Positions 17,615-25,971 of a stretch of 52,991 bases of DNA are shown piece by piece (positions within the stretch are counted from its first letter, which is position 1; the number at the start of each line of letters is the position of its first letter). Below the pieces are notes generated by a model that saw only the letters and a list, made by a program, of their open reading frames with translations, did no database searches and was not told the origin of the DNA. Source of the stretch: CAYPHA01 sp964410215 (GTDB lineage: Bacteria; Calditrichota; Calditrichia; Calditrichales; CAYPHA01); assembly GCA_964410215.1 (NCBI GenBank), contig CAYPHA010000031.1:1-52991 (forward strand), in the 5' to 3' direction. The position numbers and the translations under genes are program-made.

Positions 17615-17694
17615 CCACTATCTAAAGATAGTGGCTATTGAGTTGAATATAATGGAATTGGGTTTGCTCAATAGCCACTAGCTTTAGCTAGTGG
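17615..17694. repeat. 80-bp paired-hairpin repeat, copy 2
   Basis: Hairpins CCACTATCT-AA-AGATAGTGG (17615-17634) and CCACTAGCT-TT-AGCTAGTGG (17675-17694) flank a 40-base spacer. The spacer edges GGCTATTGAG (17633-17642) and CTCAATAGCC (17667-17676) are perfect inverted copies, so the whole unit can fold as one cruciform. The two hairpins differ by a paired T-A to G-C change that keeps the stem. Confidence 0.85.
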
Positions 17695-17749
17695 AAGATA
17701 AGACTATAAATAGTTGATGTGCTTTAGCCATAAAAAACAGCATTGTGAG

Positions 17750-17767
17750 CCCCCTTTTTTAAGGGGG
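17750..17767. repeat. Short CCCCCTT/AAGGGGG hairpin
   Basis: CCCCC, an AT centre, then GGGGG, 37 bases before ATG 17804. Similar hairpins occur at 2795-2813, 17539-17552 (partial), 35510-35527 and 44222-44239. Probably a dispersed repeat core rather than a specific regulator. Confidence 0.6.
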
Positions 17768-17803
17768 AATTCAGCTAGTACCCAATTCAAGGAGAGATAA
17801 ATA

Positions 17804-20800
17804 ATGAATAAAGTTTTAGTAATCCTGATGCTGCTCCCGCTGATGCTCTGGGCATCCAGTTCAAAAGAACAAAGCCCGGCAGATCTGATGAACAGCGATC
17901 CAAACCAGGCTGCCTTTGCACCATCTGCGAATGCTCCTGAAACCGAATATATGCCGGGGCAGATCGTCATAAAGATGAAAGATGAACAACTGCCGTTAAT
18001 GCTTTCAAAAGAACAGCGTGGATTTTCAACGCAGTACCCGTCCATAAACAAACTCATGGATTTTCATAATATCTCAATAGTGCAGAAGGCTTTTCCTGCC
18101 AAACAGAAACCCGCTAAAGCAGGACGTACGGATTTATCAAAAATATATTTCATGAAATTTGACGGTGCCCGCGATGTGCTGCAGGTTGCCGAAGATTTCT
18201 CCCGGGATCCGAATGTGCTCTATGCGGAACCGGTCTACATTTATAAAACCAGTACGACACCCGATGATCCCCGCTATGGTGAACAGGGGCATTTCGATGC
18301 GGTTCAGGCGGAAGCGGCCTGGGATATCACCCAGGGCAGTTCGGATGTTATTATCGGTATCGTCGATTCCGGTGTCGATCTGGACCATCCCGATCTGGCG
18401 GCTAATATCTGGGTAAACGAGGATGAGATTCCGGGTAACGGAATCGATGACGATGGAAATGGTTATGTGGATGACGTGTACGGATGGGATTTCATCGGTG
18501 CCTCCTTTGATGATATCGTTCCGGATAATGATCCGGACCAGGATAACGGCAGCGATCACGGGACCCATGTGGCCGGCATCGCCTCTGCCGTCGGGAATAA
18601 CGGTGTCGGTGTTACCGGAATGGGCTGGAATATGAAAATTCTGGTAACCAAACACAGTTCTGATGATCCTTCCATCAGTATCGGTTACGGGTACAGCGGC
18701 ATCGTTTACTGTGCGGATAACGGGGCCGACATCATCAACTGCAGCTGGGGGGGCGGTGGCTATTCACAATATGCCCAGGATGTCATTAATTACGCCTATG
18801 AACAGGGCGCCCTCGTAGTCGGCGCCGCCGGAAATGACACCCCGGATGCGTCATATAATCCACCACAGTTCTGCCCACCCCATTATCCTTCGGCCTATGA
18901 TCATGTCTTGTCCGTATCGGCAACCGATAATATCGACCGTTTTACCAGTTTTTCCTATTACGGCACGACCGTCGACGTTGCGGCGCCGGGCTCGGCGATC
19001 CTGAGCACCATTCCGGTCAGCCAGGGATCCTATACCCGCTTGAGCGGAACGTCCATGTCCAGCCCGCTGGTCGCCGGCGTGGCCGGACTGGTCAAGTCGG
19101 TTTATCCGGATATGACGCCGGATCAGATAACCAACCAGATCAAGTACACTTCTGATAATATTGATGATATCGGCACAAATTCTCTCTATGTTCAGTATGG
19201 AGGTATCGGCGAAGGGCGCGTGAATGCCTACCGGGCTGTAAGCGAAGCCCCGCAGCCCTTTGTAGAAATTACATCGGTATTTTATGATGACAGTATTGGT
19301 GGAAATAACAATGGAAAAGCCGAACCGGGTGAAAGCATCGATATCCGTCTTTCTCTCAGCAATCTGTGGGGTGATGTATCGGATCTTGTAATTTCGGTTT
19401 CAAGTGATGATTACGGCATTGTTGTTGACGATAACACCAGTATCCTTGGGAGTGTACCGGGCGGTACCACCTCGTTTTCAAACGACGAAGACCTGATGCG
19501 TTTAACGGTTTCGGAAGATGCCCTGCCGCATCGTGTCCCTCTGGAAGTGACCATCTCCGGATCCGGCGGGTATATTCGTGAAGAAACGATTTATCTCTCG
19601 ATTGAACCCATGGTACTGATCGTCGATGATGATGACGGTTTCAATAATGTGGAAGAATATTATACACACGTGCTGGACCAGATGGGTATCGTTTATGATA
19701 TCTGGGATCATAACAGCCAGGGCTCTCCTGAGGGTATATTGGCATCCTATCCCAATGTGATCTGGGTGTGTGAATGGAATTTCCCCAGTCTCGATGCGGA
19801 TGACCGTCAGATTATTCAGCAGTATCTGGGTAACGGCGGTAAGATGTTTCTGTCCGGCCAGGATATCGGCTGGGACCTTTCCGATGCGGGGAGTGATATC
19901 AACGAATATGCCGCATCCGGCGGTGCTTCGCGGACTTTTTTCAATTCCTACCTGAAAGCCAAATATATCCGGGATGATTCCGATTTTGATGAGCTGACCG
20001 GCGTTGAGGGTGACCCGATAGGGGATGGACTGGAATTTGAAATCTTTCAACCGGGCCGGACAGGCAACCAGTATCCCAGTGAAATATCACCTCTTGGTGA
20101 TGCGGTGTCGCTGTTCCAGTACCCGAACGGAAACGATGGTGCTATTCGCTATGAAGGTGATTACCGGCTGGTGTTCTTTGCTTTCGGCGGTTATGAGGCG
20201 ATTACCGATTCCCTGACACGTAAAATCGTGATGGGGCGCATTATCCGCTGGCTGAACGGGATCGACTTTCAGCACGTTCCCCTCAGGGATACCGAAGATA
20301 CGGAAAATGATTATACGGTTGAAATTGCCCTGACCTCCGTGGTCGACAGCCTGGCGGACATTGATCTTTACTGGGATACGGATGGGACGTTGCCTTTCAA
20401 TAAAGTACCTATGATTAAACAGGAAAGCGGTCTGTTTGACGCAAAAATCCCGGCACAGGCAGGCGGGAATATTCAATATATGATATTCGCACGAACGAAC
20501 TCAGGCACCTATCTGCCCTCGGAGGTCTATCATTTTGTAGTTGGACCCGATGAACAGCCGCCTTCTCTTGAAATCATAAGGCAGCCCAATGCCGGAACCG
20601 CCAATCCGGTCGGCCCGTTTGTGTTCGAGATTGAATCGGAAGACAATATCGGTGTGGATAAAGAAAGCGCACAACTCTTATACTGGAAAGAAGGCATGCC
20701 CGCCGATACGGTATTGCTGAATGAAAAAGAGGAAAATATATACGGAAGCCGTCTTTATTTTGATCCGGCGCTCGAAATGGGTGCGGAAATGTATTACACC

Positions 20801-21667
20801 TTTCAACTACGCGATATCTCTCTCACCGGCAATGAAGTACGCAGTGATACGTTTACCTTCCGGATAGACAGTATCGAAGTGCTGGATGACTTCGAAGGTT
20901 CCCTGACTAAATGGGATCTGGGTGAAAGCTGGGGTAAAACATCGAAGATCAGTCATGACGGAACCTACTCCCTGGCGGATAATCCGGAGGGGAACTACCA
21001 GGACAACCAGGACAATCCGCTGACCTATCGTCTGCCACACCGGCTGCAGAACTATCAATCCGCCTGGCTCGATATGTGGGTTAAGTATGATATTTATAAT
21101 GATAAAGATTTTGTATTTGTCGAAGTCAGCGTCGACGGCGGCAGCACATGGAACGAAATCAAACAGTTTACCGGTACAAAACTGCTTTTTTTCAATGAAA
21201 TCATTTACTTAAATGATTATGTAGGGCCGGCACAGGACTCCCTGATGCTGCGTTTCCGCCTGGAATCAGATAGTATTTACACCCGTGACGGGTTTTACCT
21301 TGATGACCTGGTATTACGTGTATCCGACAGTCCGCCCACATCGATTGCCGAGATGGCAAATGCGGTGGTACCGGCTGATTTTTATCTGAATCAGAATTAT
21401 CCGAATCCGTTTAACCCGAGTACCGTGATCGAATTTGGTGTCAAATCACTGGCCGATATCAAACTTAATATATACAATGTGCTGGGGCAGAAAGTGGCGG
21501 TCCTGGCAAATGAAGCGTTTCAGCCGGGCCGGTACCGGGTGAACTGGGATGGCAGGAATGTAAACAATCAGGCCGTGGGAAGCGGTGTTTATATTTACCA
21601 CCTGGAAGTACGGTCGAAAATGGGGGAAAAGAGAGATTTTTACAATAAGATGATTCTCGTACATTAG
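17804..21667 (+). CDS. Secreted subtilisin-like serine protease (S8) with T9SS sorting domain
   Basis: A 1287-residue exported protease. Signal peptide about 1-18 (VLVILMLLPLMLWA). A propeptide of the I9/fervidolysin type follows (about 45-145; YMPGQIVIKMKD, DPNVLYAEPVY). The peptidase domain (about 160-485) holds the full triad: Asp188 in GIVDSGVDLDHPDL, His252 in DHGTHVAGIAS, Ser417 in LSGTSMSSPLVAGVAGL; the oxyanion Asn is in GAAGNDT. Residues about 600-820 form a glutamine-amidotransferase-like domain (LIVDDDDGFNN, YPNVIWVCEWN, GGKMFLSGQDIGW), then beta-sandwich regions. The last 90 residues are a type A sorting domain (LNQNYPNPFNPSTVIEF, IYNVLGQKV, GSGVYIYHLEV, NKMILVH). It should be secreted across the outer membrane by the T9SS. 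AAGGAGAGATAA precedes ATG 17804. Confidence 0.94.
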   Translation: MNKVLVILMLLPLMLWASSSKEQSPADLMNSDPNQAAFAPSANAPETEYMPGQIVIKMKDEQLPLMLSKEQRGFSTQYPSINKLMDFHNISIVQKAFPAKQKPAKAGRTDLSKIYFMKFDGARDVLQVAEDFSRDPNVLYAEPVYIYKTSTTPDDPRYGEQGHFDAVQAEAAWDITQGSSDVIIGIVDSGVDLDHPDLAANIWVNEDEIPGNGIDDDGNGYVDDVYGWDFIGASFDDIVPDNDPDQDNGSDHGTHVAGIASAVGNNGVGVTGMGWNMKILVTKHSSDDPSISIGYGYSGIVYCADNGADIINCSWGGGGYSQYAQDVINYAYEQGALVVGAAGNDTPDASYNPPQFCPPHYPSAYDHVLSVSATDNIDRFTSFSYYGTTVDVAAPGSAILSTIPVSQGSYTRLSGTSMSSPLVAGVAGLVKSVYPDMTPDQITNQIKYTSDNIDDIGTNSLYVQYGGIGEGRVNAYRAVSEAPQPFVEITSVFYDDSIGGNNNGKAEPGESIDIRLSLSNLWGDVSDLVISVSSDDYGIVVDDNTSILGSVPGGTTSFSNDEDLMRLTVSEDALPHRVPLEVTISGSGGYIREETIYLSIEPMVLIVDDDDGFNNVEEYYTHVLDQMGIVYDIWDHNSQGSPEGILASYPNVIWVCEWNFPSLDADDRQIIQQYLGNGGKMFLSGQDIGWDLSDAGSDINEYAASGGASRTFFNSYLKAKYIRDDSDFDELTGVEGDPIGDGLEFEIFQPGRTGNQYPSEISPLGDAVSLFQYPNGNDGAIRYEGDYRLVFFAFGGYEAITDSLTRKIVMGRIIRWLNGIDFQHVPLRDTEDTENDYTVEIALTSVVDSLADIDLYWDTDGTLPFNKVPMIKQESGLFDAKIPAQAGGNIQYMIFARTNSGTYLPSEVYHFVVGPDEQPPSLEIIRQPNAGTANPVGPFVFEIESEDNIGVDKESAQLLYWKEGMPADTVLLNEKEENIYGSRLYFDPALEMGAEMYYTFQLRDISLTGNEVRSDTFTFRIDSIEVLDDFEGSLTKWDLGESWGKTSKISHDGTYSLADNPEGNYQDNQDNPLTYRLPHRLQNYQSAWLDMWVKYDIYNDKDFVFVEVSVDGGSTWNEIKQFTGTKLLFFNEIIYLNDYVGPAQDSLMLRFRLESDSIYTRDGFYLDDLVLRVSDSPPTSIAEMANAVVPADFYLNQNYPNPFNPSTVIEFGVKSLADIKLNIYNVLGQKVAVLANEAFQPGRYRVNWDGRNVNNQAVGSGVYIYHLEVRSKMGEKRDFYNKMILVH

Positions 21668-21713
21668 GAACCGGGCGTTTACATCCCGGTTCCTGCAACC
21701 ATCCGAAACCGGT

Positions 21714-22301
21714 ATGATCAGGGATCCATTCAAGCGCAACTATGCCAGACATCTGGAGATATCTGCTGTTATTTCCATGGTCTGTATCATTGCGCTTTTT
21801 TATTTTTACCCCCGCTTTGATAAAGGGGTCCGCCCGTTACCGGTGCTTAAAGTGACACCCCTGAAAATAGTGGACATTCCGCGCACGGAACAAAAACGGG
21901 AGCCGCGACTGCGCTCTCCTGCCATGCCGGTCATACCTGTCGCTTCTGACGATCCTGATATTTTGGAGGATGTGCTCGTCGAATTTCCTTCCCCTCAACC
22001 CGGGCAGGACAGTGCTGCCGTACTTTCCGCCGGTGAAGTTTTGGAAGTACCCTTCACACCGCGGCAGATCCTGGAAGTGATGCCGGGTGGTGTGCCCGGA
22101 AGTAAGGGTAAAATACGACTCTCCTTACGCATTGGCAGGGATGGAAGGGTCAGGGAATATAACGTGCTGGAAAACAGCACGACCGGAAATGACGCCCTGC
22201 AGGAAGTCATACGGGCCGTGGAGGGTTCTCTCTGGGAATCGGTGTCCCTGAATAATACACGCTACGAGTACTGGATTGAGAAGACATATATTTTTGATTG
22301 A
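21714..22301 (+). CDS. TonB-family energy transducer-like protein
   Basis: A 195-residue inner-membrane protein. A short cytoplasmic N-terminus (MIRDPFKRNYARH) leads to one transmembrane helix (about 15-33, SAVISMVCIIALFYFY), then a periplasmic linker with several prolines, and a C-terminal TonB domain (about 128-195; GSKGKIRLSLRIGRDGRVRE, EYWIEKTYIF). TonB couples the proton-motive force, through ExbB/ExbD, to outer-membrane receptors. No exbB or exbD is in this window. It lies 46 bases after the protease gene without a clear ribosome site, and 650 bases upstream of the second receptor, so it may serve the receptors here. The linker is short and lacks long Pro-Lys repeats. Confidence 0.8.
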   Translation: MIRDPFKRNYARHLEISAVISMVCIIALFYFYPRFDKGVRPLPVLKVTPLKIVDIPRTEQKREPRLRSPAMPVIPVASDDPDILEDVLVEFPSPQPGQDSAAVLSAGEVLEVPFTPRQILEVMPGGVPGSKGKIRLSLRIGRDGRVREYNVLENSTTGNDALQEVIRAVEGSLWESVSLNNTRYEYWIEKTYIFD

Positions 22302-22954
22302 ATCCGGTTTATTTTTTCTCATTCAAACGACAATAAATACAATTCGTGATGACCGAACGAACAATCCATAATATGCCGATTATATTCCGCTAATTCTATT
22401 GAATTTAATTGCATTTATTCTTAGCATGTTGTATAATATGTCTCATTAGAATGGAATGGCTCCTGCCTCTGCGGGGTATTGAATTATGATCATTTTTACA
22501 AATCCACAGACAAATTTTTCTTTAACGGTATTTTCACTAAGCATTTCCGCATTTCAGCAAAAACGTAACAGAGAAACGTGCACCATTCCCCATATAGAAA
22601 AGCGAATACAGCACAGTTATAAGAAATATTAAGGAGAAACAAGGATTCTCTTTCAGAGAATTTTATTTTTTATTTCATTTTATTGATTTATTATTTATTT
22701 TCTATAAGGTTTAAAGAAGCAAATATGCTTTGTTAAGTAGTCAAATCGCCAACGACTCTTTAATAAGTTAGTTAAAATAGCATGGTTACCAACGTCGGGA
22801 TACATGTCCCATTGTGTTGCTATCTCTTTAATTAAGATGTGATATATACAGTTCACATGTGTAAAAGTAGCAAAGGAGGGATTCTATGACGTAGTGTTAC
22901 TTCATTTTTAATCCGTAGTTTTACTATTTAAGTATTATTCGTGGAGGTAAAGGG
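22302..22954. other. AT-rich intergenic leader upstream of receptor module 2
   Basis: About 650 bases with no convincing gene. Runs of A and T at 22650-22710. AAAGGAGGG at 22872-22880 is followed at ideal spacing by ATG ACG TAG (22886-22894), a two-codon reading frame. I see no riboswitch fold or RNA gene. It presumably holds the promoter for module 2. Confidence 0.5.
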
Positions 22955-25933
22955 ATGTTAAAGAAAGTTTTTATTCTACTATTCACATTAGCTTTGCCGT
23001 TCGTTGCTTTAGCGCAATCATCCGGAAAGATTATTGGCGTTATCGCAGATGAGGAAACAGGCGAGCCCCTGCCGGGAGTGAATGTTGTATTAAAAGACAC
23101 CTATCTGGGTGGTACAACAGATATTGACGGATACTATGTGATCCTTAATGTTCCTGTGGGCGCGTATGCCATTGAGGCAAGCTATGTCGGCTACACGAGC
23201 ATGGTTGTCAATAATGTTCGTGTTTCCGCTGGTGTTACAACAGAGCAGGATTTTGAGCTGGCACCAACCACGCTTGAATTGAGTGAAGCCGTCGTTGTTA
23301 CGGCTGAACGGCCTCTGGTGGAAAAACACGTTACGCAGAGTGTTTCAAAGGTAACGACCGAAGATCTCGAGTCGATACCGGTAAGAGGTATGAATGATCT
23401 TCTGGCATTGCAGGCCAGTGTTGTTGTGCAGGACGGTAATGTGCATATCCGCGGCGGTCGTGATGACGAAGTCGGTTACTACCTGGATGGTGCGTCAACG
23501 GTTGATCCTGTTAACAATACCAATGCGGTATATGTCATTCAGGAAGCCGTGGAAGAAATACAGGTATTAGCCGGTGGCTATACCGCCGAATTCGGCGGTG
23601 CGAACTCCGGTATTGTACGGTCGGAATTACGGACCGGTACACCGGATTACCGTATGTCCCTGGATTTTCAGACGGACAAATTTACGACACGCGGTGAAGA
23701 ATTCCTGGGTACCAAATCGTTTAATGATCATCTGCTGATCGGTACCTTCAGCGGTCCGGTTGCTTCAGACAAAGTACGTATGTTTGTCGCTTTTGAAAAT
23801 AACTACGAAGGGGATTATGTTAAACGCTTTAGTGAGCCCTTCCAGTTTGATGCATCGAATCTTGCGGCGCCGCTTGTAGACTACAATCCGGATAACCCGG
23901 CAGCAGGCGATACCGTGTCAATGCTCAAATACCCGGCATTTACACCCAACAACAGCCGGAACCGGTACACCATAAACAGTACTTTGAATTTTGATCTGAC
24001 ACCGGTTCAGTTCCGGTTGAGCGCACTGTATAACCAGCGTGAATACACCCAGGACGATCAACCGATGCTGAATATTTTGAATGATCGCGAACCGACCTGG
24101 GAGGCCAGAAATATCCTGCTTTCCGGAAAACTGACACATGTTCTGAATCCGAGCACATTTTATGATGTAAAACTCAGTTATTTTGATGATTTCGTTGAGA
24201 AAAAGGATGAGTATTTTGGCAATGACTGGCGTTCCTGGTCAGACAGTGCAAAGATCGCACAGCATACCGGTGGCGATGTCATTTACAGGGATGAGGACAG
24301 TGCACCGTATCCCTATCTGCTGAATGGTTTTTATTTTAACAGAAATGGTTCTTTCGGTGAAGATGCCGGTGACGGATGGTATTATAAAGAAAAACAGAAC
24401 TACTTTGCCGGTGCGGTCAACATAACCAGTCAGATTAACCGCTACAATGAGCTCAGGGCTGGTTTCGATGCCCGTTTCTATACGCTGAGACGGTTCGATA
24501 TCCATGCACCGACAGCATTGAACCGTATCAATTTCTATGGCACTGAAGAAGCCGTACCTGATGCTTCCTGGAAGGAAGCCCTCGGTTCCCGTACCTACGG
24601 TTATGACCGTTATGGCGAAGAACTGGATGATGGTGTAGATGCAGCCAGGAAACCCCTGTTTGCGTCCTTCTATATCCAGGATAAAATCGAGTTCGATGAC
24701 CTGATTATCAATGCCGGTCTGCGCTATGACTATATCGATACAGACGATAAAGATCTCATCAATCCGGCCAATCCGGCAGTGAATGAAGACGAAGCGATTC
24801 TCGAGGAATCAGCCTGGGAAGATGTCGAGCCCTTCCAGCATATCAGCCCGCGTCTCGGTATCTCGTTCCCGATCAGTGAAAAAGCGGTATTCTATACACA
24901 ATACGGTAAATTTGTCCAGACACCCAAGCTGAGCCATATTTATCGCAGTTACCGCGAACTCGGAACCCAGATCGTAACAGCAGGTAACTTCTACCTGGCA
25001 CCGATCGGTTATGGTCTCGGTCCGATCGAAACGACTTCGTATGAAATCGGTTTCCGCCGTCAGATGGCCAATGTGGCTTCCTTTGATGTAACCGGTTTTT
25101 ATAAGAACCTGAAAGGTCAGGTCGGAATGGAAAAAATCAAAGCCGCACCGGGTGCTCTGATTCAGACCTACGAATTACTGGCCAACGGCGACTTTGCCAC
25201 GACTAAAGGTATCGAATTGCGTCTGATGCTTCGCCGCTATAAGCGTTTCCAGGCTCAGATGAATTATACCTATACACAGGCGGAAGGTACCGGTTCGGGT
25301 GAAACGTCCTATCATGGTGCTAACTACCGTGATTCACAGAAACCGACCATTACCTCACCTCTGGATTACAACCAGAAACACCGTGGTACGGTCAATCTGG
25401 ATTACCGTTTTGGTAATGATGACGGTGGCCCGGTTCTGTCCAATTTTGGCGCCAATGTCTTAGTCAAGTTTTCAAGCGGTCATCCGTTTACCATGGTATA
25501 CTATCCTCCGGGAGGCCAGGTAAACTCTTATGATGCTGCAGTAAATTATATGAATGATACACGTTCACGTGAAGCGCTGGAACCGATCAATTCCTCGACA
25601 ACGCCCTGGACGACGACGGTGGATTTACGTCTGGATAAAAGCTTCCGGATTATGGATAAACTGCAGGCCCAGGTCTATATGCGCGTCACCAACCTGTTTA
25701 ATACCCAAAATGTCATCAATGTATTCCAGGCAACAGGTAAAGCCAAAGACGACGGGTTTATCAATGATCCGACAAGAGCGCAGTCGTTTATCGATGCCAA
25801 TGGTGGTGAAGATTATGTCAACATGTACCGTGCCATTAATTTAACAAACGGACAGGCTTACTGGGATGAACTCGGTTTAGACTTATTTGGCACGCCCAGA
25901 CAAATCATGCTTGGTGTAAAGTTTAACTACTAA
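22955..25933 (+). CDS. TonB-dependent receptor with carboxypeptidase-regulatory-like domain (module 2)
   Basis: A 992-residue outer-membrane receptor, the counterpart of the one at 5375. Signal peptide 1-20 (VFILLFTLALPFVALA). Regulatory-like domain about 25-110 (IGVIADEETGEPLPGVNVV, TDIDGYYVILNVPVG). TonB-box-like VVVTAERP at about 112-120. Plug about 125-230 (HIRGGRDDEVGYYLDGAS, GGYTAEFGGANSGIV). A long beta-barrel follows, ending in GVKFNY. Within the barrel, NLFNTQNVINVFQATGKAKD resembles the matching place of the first receptor (NLFDFTNIVQVYSLTGEPDD), which supports common descent. GTGGAGGTAAAGGG precedes ATG 22955. First gene of module 2. Confidence 0.93.
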   Translation: MLKKVFILLFTLALPFVALAQSSGKIIGVIADEETGEPLPGVNVVLKDTYLGGTTDIDGYYVILNVPVGAYAIEASYVGYTSMVVNNVRVSAGVTTEQDFELAPTTLELSEAVVVTAERPLVEKHVTQSVSKVTTEDLESIPVRGMNDLLALQASVVVQDGNVHIRGGRDDEVGYYLDGASTVDPVNNTNAVYVIQEAVEEIQVLAGGYTAEFGGANSGIVRSELRTGTPDYRMSLDFQTDKFTTRGEEFLGTKSFNDHLLIGTFSGPVASDKVRMFVAFENNYEGDYVKRFSEPFQFDASNLAAPLVDYNPDNPAAGDTVSMLKYPAFTPNNSRNRYTINSTLNFDLTPVQFRLSALYNQREYTQDDQPMLNILNDREPTWEARNILLSGKLTHVLNPSTFYDVKLSYFDDFVEKKDEYFGNDWRSWSDSAKIAQHTGGDVIYRDEDSAPYPYLLNGFYFNRNGSFGEDAGDGWYYKEKQNYFAGAVNITSQINRYNELRAGFDARFYTLRRFDIHAPTALNRINFYGTEEAVPDASWKEALGSRTYGYDRYGEELDDGVDAARKPLFASFYIQDKIEFDDLIINAGLRYDYIDTDDKDLINPANPAVNEDEAILEESAWEDVEPFQHISPRLGISFPISEKAVFYTQYGKFVQTPKLSHIYRSYRELGTQIVTAGNFYLAPIGYGLGPIETTSYEIGFRRQMANVASFDVTGFYKNLKGQVGMEKIKAAPGALIQTYELLANGDFATTKGIELRLMLRRYKRFQAQMNYTYTQAEGTGSGETSYHGANYRDSQKPTITSPLDYNQKHRGTVNLDYRFGNDDGGPVLSNFGANVLVKFSSGHPFTMVYYPPGGQVNSYDAAVNYMNDTRSREALEPINSSTTPWTTTVDLRLDKSFRIMDKLQAQVYMRVTNLFNTQNVINVFQATGKAKDDGFINDPTRAQSFIDANGGEDYVNMYRAINLTNGQAYWDELGLDLFGTPRQIMLGVKFNY

Positions 25934-25971
25934 TTTGGTTTTCATGTGAAAAGATTTTAAGGAGTTAATCT

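Noticed and set aside
15038..17694. CRISPR array
   Set aside because: The hairpin repeats come as isolated pairs, with only two units of differing sequence and no regular repeat-spacer series.
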